A DNA stretch of 64,000 nt from contig NC_079491.1 of the NCBI RefSeq assembly GCF_020520425.1, positions 29,069,449 through 29,133,448 on the forward strand, in the 5' to 3' direction. Shown here one piece after another: positions 24,860-35,400 of this stretch. The notes below the pieces were generated by a model. The model had not been told where the DNA came from. It saw nothing but the letters and a program-made list of their open reading frames with translations, and did no database searches. Position numbers and translations under genes: made by a program. How positions within the stretch are numbered: position 1 is the stretch's first letter; every line of letters starts with the position of its first letter. The stretch is from Spinacia oleracea (lineage: Eukaryota > Streptophyta > Magnoliopsida > Caryophyllales > Amaranthaceae).

Positions 24860-27589
24860 GTAATTTCTACTTTTTTTTTTTTTTGGCTTTTGAAAATTGT
24901 AATGCATTATCTGGAAGTGTATTGTATTTGTATGTTGGAAAGGGGAAATCGATATGATCATGTAAAACCCCAATTAAGAAGCAAGTTATGGCGATGAAAA
25001 CACTTGCAGAAATTCCTAATTTGTGTAGCCTATCTACATATCTTGATTATTACTCCTGCACCCTGCATTGTGTGACCACCCATTTTACCCTTCTATGTTA
25101 TATCTGGAATAGATCATCAGATTACGGGAAAACAAGAAACATGATGCTCAGATTGTATCCTAACTCCTAAGGTTATGTAGAAATGAAATAGAATTTTAGT
25201 TTTTACCCTTTGGTTCAAGTCCAAGTCCAACTCCTGTGGTTTTCTAGAAAAAGCTGATTAGCTTGTAAACTATAGCGAAAAAGGGAGTAAAGGGGTGTAT
25301 GGAAATAAGATTTCATTCATATCTCCCTTTCATACTAGTTTCATAGTAGTCTGGCCGTGGCCGATCACAGGTTGTTGTAGTCCTAAGAGTTAAGATTTGT
25401 CCTTGATTTATCACTTTTTAATTCTTAAGCTAAAATATTGTCACCAAGGACTCTCTTAGCTCCCTGACTCATGGACAGCTTTTTGTCATTAGCATCCAAA
25501 CTACTAGTATTTTTACTAGGTCAAAATGCATTATAGTAACTGCAACTTTCCAACGTTTCTCTCAAAGATCTCGACTTTTGTTTGAGATTGAATTTCTGCA
25601 GCTTTAACAATAGTGATGCTCATAGCTAAGTCCTTTGCTCAATATGCTCTTCCTTGATAATAGGAATCATATTGATTTATGTTCCAATGATATTTTTTTT
25701 TTTTGTCAAAAAGCACCTTTGTGATGTATCAGCTTTTTTCAAAAAAAATTGGTTGGTGCTACTTATCGTTAGTTTCCGGCCAAAAATGTCAAATTTCCAG
25801 CATTGACCTCGTTCTCCTTTTTTTTTGGGCTTGTCTCTCTCACTCTCCCATTTTACTTTCTTTGCCTTGTATGCAGTCCCTTTTCCTGTGTTATTTCCAT
25901 CTTACCTGCTTAGTTTTGGAGGACTTTGATTTATGGTGGGTTGGCATTGGTTTAGGAGTTTAAAGTTGTACTGGTTTCAGAGAGAGAAGGAAGCCACATA
26001 TGACTATGGCAACCGTTGCCCAGAGAGAGTAAAACAATATGACAGGAAAGAAGTGGAGAGGGGGAAAAATACTATCAGTCTATCGGTGTTAGCTTGATCG
26101 TCATTAGAATGGGTAATTTGACAAATAAACAACGGCCTGAGGGGTACACCATTGATTCTGAAGAGGAGAATTTGGCTATTTCAAGAAAAACTCTGAGGGT
26201 GCCATAGGAATTTTTCACAACTTTTGTTTCTTTATGTTTACCTAATGCCTAGCATGACAAAATTAAACCGTTCATGCAATCTTTTACAAAATTTGCCTTT
26301 TTCTTTAATCTCCCTTGTGTCTTGTTATTCGTTTTCTTTTTCTTCTTCCTTTTGCGTATGTTCTTCTTATCTCCTTTTCTCCCTCAGTCTCTCTTCCTTA
26401 TCTCTTTTGCTTTTCATCTCCTCTCTCATCTTCGTCCTTCAATAGTTGATCTTAGGAAGAAAAAAATTAATTACTTTGCGTTTCATTTGCCACATCACTC
26501 TTCATCAACTCCCCATTTTGAGAAAGTTAGTAGTGACGAAGATGGTAATCATGGGACTATATGAGAGGAAGGCAGGGATGGTGATAGGGGGGAGACAAAG
26601 TTGGTGACGGGAGAGGACTGAGAAGTAGGCAGGGGTGGTGGTGATTGATTGGTTGAAAGGGGATGGAAAGTCCTTGGTAGAGGTTGAGCAAGAAGAAAAA
26701 GAGATTGGGAGAGTGACAGTCAAAAAAGAGGAAGAAGAAAGAAGTTAGGGGAGTAAGGAATCAATGCCGGCACATTGACTTTTTTTGTCCGAAATCTGGT
26801 GTTAAAGTGCCACCAAACCAAAAAAAAAAAAAGTCAAATAAATTGAACATTGAGAGGGCTTTGTGACGAAATTGCACCTCTTTCCAAGTTTACGAAAATA
26901 ATTCATGTTAGGAAATCGAAACCTGTCTTTTTGAAGACATTTTATATACCTACTTGTTTGGGGCCTCCACATATCCTTTCAATTTATGTTGTACGAGTGT
27001 CATGTTCCCTTTGTTTATTTTCCTGACTTATATGAAATACTTTTTGTTTACCGTTTAGATTAGGTGGAACATTTAATGCCTCTTTTCTTCCAATTTAAAA
27101 TCAGTGGACCACTTAATGTCACAATTACCCCCCGAGTGCACAGTGCTCATTTAGTGCTCATTTTGGACCCCGTGAACATTCATTGAGCACCTAATAAATA
27201 TGGAGAATGATTTCAATGTACACGTGCAAGTGGGACATTATATTATATGTTGTTTGGAATTTGAAATATACGTACTTTGGGTATGAGCGATATGTTTTTT
27301 GAATTTGAACTATATGTTCATTAAAAAAAAGGGTGCACACAACCAGGTACATAAACCACATTTTGATTTTATGTGTGGTTTGTTGTTATGGGAGTAATAT
27401 GAAGGGCATTTGTAGTGAAGTTATCTTTCTGTTGGGATTATAGAATTCCTTGATCAACATGCCAGGAACTTAAACAATAGATAAACGGAGTACAAGAAAC
27501 AAAGGGATTTTTTGTTTGTTAGAAAAAGAGATTATATTAACAGTATGAAAAAAAAAAGAAAAAAGAGAAGAAACAATGTGGACAAGCAG

Positions 27590-29230
27590 TCCTCTCATCT
27601 GAAAAACTACCCAATTTCGTTGTACTTCCCTAACCGAGTAATTCTTGAAAGCCCCAACGGCCCTAGCCCATAAAGATGTTGAATATGTAACCTTGTCAAG
27701 GAACCAAAACTCTTAAAAAGACCCTCGATTCCTCTCCAACCACACATCAATAATTGCCATGAAAGCATTACGACATAACATCGTGTTCTCCTTACCCCCA
27801 CAGAACCCGATAAAACAACTTTATCCATTATCTCTGTACGGGAAACCAAAGATTCCTCATGAAGCGCAAACAATCTCCTCTGAAGGTAACTCCTCATTTT
27901 AGAATGTAAGAAATCATGTGAACATGACTCACTACTTGCACGAGAAAGCAAGCACGTATCTTGTATTCTTGTGAAATAACCAGTCATTGCCTACGTTTTG
28001 GAGCATGTCATTCGTCTTAATCCTCCATAATGCCAAAGCCCACATAAAATCCCTCACCTTAAGAGGTACGTTTGCCTTTCAAGTAAAATTTGCTACTGGA
28101 AAAACCTGGAAATTTGGCCGGTCGATTTAAGTAAACCAAATACTTACAAGAAAAAGACCCTGATGATTTCCCGGTCCATACCCTAGCATCCTCCATTAAA
28201 CTAAATGACGATCCAAGAACCTCTATTAAAGACGAAAGCTCCTCTAACTCCCTATTATGTGGTGGCCTACAAAAATGTAAATCCCACGCATTATCACCAT
28301 AGAAACAAGACACAACAACTGAAATTACCAGGGGAATTTATCACATGAAATTCCCTCCAAACATCTTCCTAAAAACTAACATGACAACCATTCCGTACTT
28401 TTAACTTTACTCAAGGGAAGAAAAGATTGAAAACCTGGGAAATGACCAAGGAAAACCATATTTTACAACTCTGTAAGAGCACTTTGTGCATGCCACTCAT
28501 TTGGTTGTAAGCCATATTTTTTTTCTTTATGACACGATGCCACAAAGACTCATAATCTCAAGGAAAACACCACAACCACTTTCCGAGAAAAAGCAATTTT
28601 TTTGACACCACTTTCCCTCTAAACATCTTCCAAAAAACGAACACGACAACCAGTCCGTACTTTGAACTTTACTAAAGGGAAGAGAAGATTGTAAACCTGG
28701 GAAATAAACTCCAAGGACAACAATTTGTCAATGTAACTTTGTAAGAGCACTTTGTGCATCCCACGATTCCCACCCATTTGGTTGTAAGCCATATTTTTTC
28801 TTTTATGACACAATGCCACAAAGACTCATAATCACGAGGAAAACGCCACAACCACTTTCCGACTAGAGCAATTTTTTTGACACCACTTTCCCAAAGCCTA
28901 AACCGCCTTCTTCTTTGGCCCGACAAACCAATACCCACCTCATAAAATGATCTTTCCTCATATTGCTAGACCCAGACCACAAAAATATTCCTCATCATTT
29001 ATTCAGTCTTACTTGCAATAGAAACTGGAACCTTCAAACAAGAGAGATAGTAGAGTGGATGCTAGACAGGCATGATTGGATCAAATTAATACTTGGATCA
29101 TTAATACTCCCACCAAGAGAAAAATAGACCTTCCCACCCATCAAGTCTTTTTGAAATCCTCGAAACAACCGGTTCCCGGAAAGAATCCGTACATGCCTCA
29201 AGAGGCCAACTCTCAACTTAACACTCAACC
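27590..29230 (-). pseudogene. Degenerate LINE ORF2 C-terminal remnant
   Basis: Several broken minus-strand frames resemble the region after the reverse transcriptase of plant LINEs. ALVGKWLWRFPRDYESLWHC lies near 28790-28860 and matches the usual GKWLWRFxxExxxLWxxVI block. DARVWTGKSSGSFSCKYL lies near 28130-28200 and matches VWxxSxSGxFSxKS. Stops and frameshifts separate them. An A-rich stretch at 27551-27570 is on the wrong strand for a poly(A) tail, so the 3' end is unclear. The copy is inverted relative to gene D. Confidence 0.6.
28351..28895. repeat. Tandem duplication of about 260 bp inside the LINE remnant
   Basis: 28351-28611 and 28612-28895 are diverged copies. Shared blocks include AAACATCTTCC, GTAAGAGCACTTTGTGCAT, CATTTGGTTGTAAGCCATAT and CACCACTTTCCC. 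The second copy has extra bases near 28700 and 28765. Confidence 0.75.
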
Positions 29231-29563
29231 AAGAAACAAAGGGACTTTTGATATGTTGTTATCCAAAAGTATTACCAATCCATCTATCATGGCAATATGG
29301 AATTGTCCTGTTGATTTTATGTTCCTATTAGCTTTCATTTGCTTATCTGCTTTTGAAATGTTAAGGAATTTAATATGATTTTGAGTTTGCTGAGTTCTTT
29401 ATATTTCTATTCTCGATTTCTCATTTAGTTTTCGTCTTTTGCTATTTCTTTTGGAGAACTTGTGCCCTCCGACACTTTAAACCTTTTATCTTGAATATTG
29501 TTAGCTCATTATGTTGAATATTTACCATCATGTTGACTTTCTACTCGTCATATATGTGTCCAG

Positions 29564-31195
29564 ATGGAATTGGACATGCAAACTATTAGACACGAGTTAC
29601 CTCATTATAATTTGCCTGATCACACTAATAATGGCTTGTCAAATGATCGTGTGGACATCCCTGTGGCATGTGGTCTTTGCGGGAGAACTCTTTCGTTGGA
29701 GCGTGAGGTTAACGCCAGTCTCCAAAGTGTCAGCATATGTGATGACTGTAAATTTCTGCTGCTTGAAGATTTTGGTACCCCAGCACACAACTCTTTTCGT
29801 AGAAGGCTTCCTGGAGGAAGAAGATCAATTAACGAAAGTTCTGACTCGATAGGAAATTTTTCACAACAGTTCTCACAAATAATTAACCTAGCAAGGCATA
29901 TTGAGCCTGAGCATGAAGATGTTGATGGAGATACTGATCCTAATTTGATGGTATTGCAGCCAACAAGTTCTCATACTACACCTAATGGTTCTAGTAGGTG
30001 GCGGAGACCATTTTCTGATACGGAAAGTGATGGGTTCAACTCTGATTCGTTTTATGGCGAGAATGAATCAAATGTCAGCTTCAGTGGATATAGGGTTTAC
30101 CATGGTGATAGTGATGCTATATCTTTTAGTACTTATGAAGGTGACTCAGGTGCTTCAATTGATGGCCATACATACTTGGACACAGACGTATATGTCCAAT
30201 CTATGGAGAGAAGTGACGTTGACAGTGATACTGATATTGATCCAATGAATGCTGGTATTGTACACTGGAATTCTGATGAAGATGAAGTAGAAGATGGTGA
30301 GTGGGGAGAAGTTTATACTGATGAGGGGAATACAGTTAGGCCTCAGGAAACGGGCGCTCATATTGACTCAAGTGCCGGCAGTGATTATTTTGTTGAACAT
30401 GGTAGAACAGATTCGTCTGAGTTTGAGGAAATGATTCACCGAAGAATCAGGGAAGTGAGGGACGTCCAGATTCCCAGTATCCCTGTAAGCATGGAAGTAT
30501 TTGGTGAAGCACCATACATTGGTAATCCCGGGGATTATCTTGATTCTCTAGTATTTGAAGAATTTTTGGAGCATCTTGCCGAGACTGATAATTCAAGACG
30601 AGGAGCACCTCCGGCTGCTGCATCTTTCATTGATACACTACCTGTTGTAGCTATTACTGATGAGCATCTGAAAGCTGATGGGTTGGCTTGTGCAATCTGT
30701 AAAGATTTGCTGATGATTGGCACTGAAGTGAATCAACTGCCATGCTTTCACCTATATCATCCATCCTGCATATTGCCGTGGTTGAGTGCAAGGAATTCTT
30801 GCCCCCTTTGTCGATATGAACTCCCAACTGATGACGGAGATTATGAGCGTGGTAAGCGCCGCACTAGCAATAGAATGGTTATTTCTGAAATTCATCAGCA
30901 GGAGGATAGGGATGATACGAGTGAAATGGGTGAATCTCAAGATTTTGTTGCCGCGTTGGGTGATGTCGGCCCTGATGTAGTAGTTTCACGTCCTAATGAT
31001 AGGAGGGCAGGATGGTTTTTCCCTATAATTAGTGTTGCAGGAATTGTGTTTGTGCTTTGGTTGGGCAATTCTCTTGCAGGTAGAAGAGGGTCAAATGGAC
31101 AACCTAATTTACATAGTTGTTCTCCACAATCCATCCATCCTTCTGGTTCATGCCCCCGCAATGAGCAGGAAAAGAGGTGGTGGTGGTGGTTTTAG
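29564..31195 (+). CDS. RING-H2 E3 ubiquitin ligase with C-terminal membrane anchor (gene D)
   Basis: One uninterrupted exon of 543 codons starts at an ATG placed directly after a splice acceptor. The N-terminus has a zinc-ribbon-like CGLC-x19-CDDC (C36, C39, C59, C62). A long acidic, Ser/Asp-rich middle follows with many SD/TD pairs. The RING-H2 is C376, C379, C394, H396, H399, C402, C413, C416, with Trp406 in the usual E2-contact position and the ARNSCPLCRYELPTDD ending seen in plant Praja/CIP8-type ligases. Beyond it, WFFPIISVAGIVFVLWLGN at about 484-504 is a single hydrophobic helix, so the protein is probably tail-anchored with the RING in the cytosol. Ubiquitin transfer is the family activity; the substrate is unknown. 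The C-terminus ends in a run of five Trp and a Phe, encoded by a (TGG)n repeat. Confidence 0.92.
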   Translation: MELDMQTIRHELPHYNLPDHTNNGLSNDRVDIPVACGLCGRTLSLEREVNASLQSVSICDDCKFLLLEDFGTPAHNSFRRRLPGGRRSINESSDSIGNFSQQFSQIINLARHIEPEHEDVDGDTDPNLMVLQPTSSHTTPNGSSRWRRPFSDTESDGFNSDSFYGENESNVSFSGYRVYHGDSDAISFSTYEGDSGASIDGHTYLDTDVYVQSMERSDVDSDTDIDPMNAGIVHWNSDEDEVEDGEWGEVYTDEGNTVRPQETGAHIDSSAGSDYFVEHGRTDSSEFEEMIHRRIREVRDVQIPSIPVSMEVFGEAPYIGNPGDYLDSLVFEEFLEHLAETDNSRRGAPPAAASFIDTLPVVAITDEHLKADGLACAICKDLLMIGTEVNQLPCFHLYHPSCILPWLSARNSCPLCRYELPTDDGDYERGKRRTSNRMVISEIHQQEDRDDTSEMGESQDFVAALGDVGPDVVVSRPNDRRAGWFFPIISVAGIVFVLWLGNSLAGRRGSNGQPNLHSCSPQSIHPSGSCPRNEQEKRWWWWF

Positions 31196-32488
31196 CCATT
31201 CGGAGTGTAAATGATGCTAAAAGCAACTGCTCTTGCTCTTGCCCTTGCTTCAAGAAAGCATGGGGTAATTTTTATTAATTTGGGATTTTACTGCAATGAT
31301 TGTCTTTGTGGCATTCATATCTCCTGAGCTCACCAGGTTTTGAATCAATGAATGCTAGTGCAATCTGTAGTTTGTCTGTCTGCGCTTCAAAACCAGAGAA
31401 GGAGATGCTGTAAAATAAAGATTTTGCTGATTGTAAATGGTGTTTGTACAGAAGATAGATTTGCTCAAGAGTTTTATTGACTTGATTGTGTGGTGATATT
31501 CGTTAGAGTTGTATTGACTGATTCTGCGTTGTATTTGGGAATCCTTATATTTAATAATATAATTCAATGTTTTCATTTTTAGCTTCTTATATGTAGCCGT
31601 TTGGGATGCATATATCATTTTCCTATTATGCGAAGCACAACATAAAAAGTTATTGATTAGCATTTGGTTTTTTTGGAAATGTATGATAATTATTGAAGGT
31701 TTTATTTATGATGAAAGATTCCAAATAGCCGTCTAACAAGCATTAAATTGTGTTAGTATAAGCATAACAATCATGTCTCTTTTTTTGAAGTGAGAATGAG
31801 ACATAAAAACGACTTGTTCAAATTGGCAGGGCTTGAGATTAAAGACTTCGTTTTGTTTCTTTAGCTCATGTTCATTTTACTATAAGTATAAACCAGTTAA
31901 CTCTAGCAAAATTAGGAGACAAATCAAGCAAAAATCAGCCAAGTTGAGCAAAGTTGAAGGAAGGTGCCTAAGTTGATTTTGTATCGTTTTAATTCTTTGA
32001 CCGAGACATTTTAACCAAGAACGAGAAATGAAGGGAGTATGCATGGTAAGATTTATTCAATCGTAATCATAATAATCATAATCATAATCCATATAATACA
32101 AAACACAGACAATTGTGCCATAGAGTATATAGGCACATGCAAGCACAATTAGAATTATATCCACATCTTCATCATCTGTACAAAGCTGCTTCTCCAAAAT
32201 CTACCAACCTTAAAACAGTTCCATGAGAAAGGCCTTTTTTCAACCCTCTTTTTCGCCTTTTCCGGGGAAGGATCTATCTAATCATTCTGGTAAGTAGTAA
32301 CATGCAGAAATTATATCAACCCTTCAGTTTGTAATTCCAGATGGCCATGTAGGCATGTACAACCTCTAGCCTTAGCCCCTATTAACTATTGCTTTTCAAA
32401 AGTACCATCAACTCCAAACATTTCAAAATAGAAACTAACTATAAAAAACAAACCTACTTAACATTGGGCAAAAGAAAGTCATGTATTT
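31196..32488. other. Convergent intergenic region between genes D and E
   Basis: This contains the 3'-UTR of gene D, with a possible AATAAA signal at 31414-31419, and on the other strand the 3'-UTR of gene E. An (ATCATA)n microsatellite lies at 32064-32090. No exon or transposon end is recognised. Confidence 0.6.
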
Positions 32489-35400
32489 TCAGAAGAGTAT
32501 GTGAATGTATAGCACAATCCATCCAGCCATTGAAATAATTGCAAATATATGAACCCAGAACAGTATTGCAGCCGATTCCTTCCCACATCCTCTCAAGTTG
32601 GCAACAGCACCTACAAAACAACCCATTTAGTCGGGCATGACCACTTGCTACTTAAGAAATCAATCAACAAATAAAGTGGCACTAAGCAAACTATTAAATA
32701 CGGCTCTTTTTTGTGCTAGAAACAATTAAAGTACCTGAAAGCACAGAAGTAGGCATTGTGTGTTGAAGTAACAGCACAAATTTGAACATCTTATCACCAG
32801 CGGGAAGGAATCCCAACTTATCAGCCAGAGTCACTATGCCAAGCCCTGCAGGTGGGACCAAAACTAACCGCCCAAAAATAATTGCAGCAGTTGTCCTGAA
32901 ACCAAGTTTTGAACTTCCAGGCCCTGCACATAAAAACACAACAGTTTGATTCTGATCCACTAATTCCTCCGTACTAAAATCAAATAAGACAGCATAACAC
33001 GACACTTGCAGTACGGAAGCTTACCATCCACAAGGTTGCCTCCCAATGCTAGCAAAATGCATGGAATCATCGCCTCCCTGGAACACAAAATAATCCATTA
33101 GAAGAATTATTGTGTAACAAGTCCCTTAATTAGCAAAAGGCGTATACTTTTCTTCAGTGATTGTTAGAAGCTGCAGAACATATAAAATTTGATGTTTTTA
33201 AAGGCTAACATATACAATTGACATATTTTTCTATTTCCTTCATCACTATGCCATGCTACAACAAACAAGAAAATATGATTATAGAACAATTTCCAATAAA
33301 TAAGGTTGATGAGTACCAACACAAGTTCCCTCTCAAAATTAAAAAGAAAGAACACAAGCTTACCCAAGAATCATGCAGCTGTCGGTGAAAAAATACAGTG
33401 GACCATCACTTGCAAAGATTAAACTCTTCAAGAAAGGCACACATCCCAGTACCATTGCCAACACCTGCAGCGTAAAATAATTTTTAAAAAGCCTTGAATA
33501 TCACAAAGATGAGAAATAAGATCACTTGACACTTGAGAAAAAACTACATCCAAAATTCACATAGAGAGGAAACACTATGATAGGGGAAATTTTTAAGGGA
33601 ATATCATTTAACGAAGTTTTGTAATGATAAGCTGGTGTTGTTTATGGAAATGGCAGCTGTTCCAGCAGACAATAACTGGGGTTTATAAGGTACTAAAAGC
33701 ACAAGTCTACTCTTCACTAGGGCTTGGCATTTTACTTTTTTGTGAAAATATCACTGGTTGGCTATTTGGCTGCATATAATGATAGGGAAGTTAAAAGGGT
33801 TTCACATCATTTGTCATTATGTTATGGAATTCCTACGCTCTTGACATGACTGTATGAGGAACCTCAGGCATAAACACAAGACCGTCAAATAGTAGATAAG
33901 TTCTAACCACTGAAATCTCAGAACGTAACATTAAATCGAGTTTTACTCTCTGACATATAAGTCTGATTAGTTGATCAAAGAAGATAATGTCATAGGTAGA
34001 AATTTCCATTAATTTTTGAACATGCATTACATTTTTCCAATTGACATGCGCATAGTAAGGGGGTGGGGGGGGGGGGGGGGGGAGCATCCATCTGGATATT
34101 CATGCACCACAAAGACTAAGCACTTGCAAATTGCAAGCTGTTATTTGCGAGCTGTTATTTAGGCAGGTGGATAGAATGAACTTACAGAAGCAATAATAGG
34201 AGGTTGTATGAGCTGTTTGAGCTTTAACTTGTCATATATGAATATTAGGAACTCCTTGATCTGCATAAAAATACAGCTTGAAACTTAGTATAATAGAGAA
34301 AGTACAGTTACTGGACACATTGTTTGGCATGATACAACGGGATCACAGGCATAGAGTCAAGAATAAAGGGACAATTTGTTCTATGCTTTTCTGCTGACTT
34401 CTGGGAGAAGAGCTGGCAATAACTTTAACAAAACAAACCAAGCAGTCAAGTCTATCAGGATTCAGGAGGTAATCCTGAGTCACCTTTAATTATTGGAGAT
34501 ATAAAAAATTTCAAAATTCATATTGGTTATAATTTATAGCAATCTCAGTAGAAATTTGATATCCTAATTCCTCACCCTTCCCCCAGTCACTACCACCAAA
34601 TTTCCTTTCCTGATTACTTTTAAAGACGTCCCAGTTCTTGCATTTCCACTTTTGATAGGTATCCCCGCACTTGTCTTTCCTTTGTGATTCAACAAATTGC
34701 ATAGAAAACTTGCCGTTACTCTCAGTAACTGACTCAGAATGATTGCTGAGACAGACATCCCCTCGGTCAAGTAAATCAGGATAACTGAGTTAAGGAAGAC
34801 GAAACTAATGCATGTGAAAAGGAAAAGGGTCAATTCCATACTGTACTCAATTGGATAAAGAGTAAATTCCATACTGTACTCAGTTGGATAATAACATCAG
34901 ACACGAGACTATATATCTTCACTGGCATGAGAGAGATTGTGTTTTCCTCCCATTGAACCGAACTCAACCCCCAATTCTGCCATTCTTTCCAAGCTCGAGT
35001 TTACTACGTAATTAGAGTTCGAGCTTGGTTCAATAAATCTAAGGCTCAGCTCGACTCAGCCATATCCACTAATCCACCCCTAACCATCATCTCTTGGGTT
35101 GGTGTTTAACGGTTTAAGCCCCAAAATGAGGGTAACAATTTCCTAATCTCTCACTCCTCCTTTAACAACCCCACCAACATCCCATATTCCCATCTACCAC
35201 GACTCAATTACCCACTATAATTTTCCTTATTCCAATATGCCTTTAACATCAGATAAACATGCGCCATTAGTCATCAGAGGTCAAGACTCAAGACAAGTTG
35301 TAATTCCATTTCTAAAGATACAGATCCAATAGGAAGATTAGCTACACAGTCATAGCATGAATTACTGGGGAGATAACTTAATGCACTTCAAAGCTCAAGA

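Larger units (their letters stand above)
24860..29563 (+). other. Probable long 5'-UTR intron of gene D
   Basis: The acceptor is well supported: TATATGTGTCCAG ends at 29563 and the next base starts the ATG. The donor at 24860 is the best upstream match. The 4.7 kb contain a CT-rich tract (26330-26440), a GA-rich tract (26560-26740) and a dead LINE fragment (27590-29230). No other gene is evident. Confidence 0.4.
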
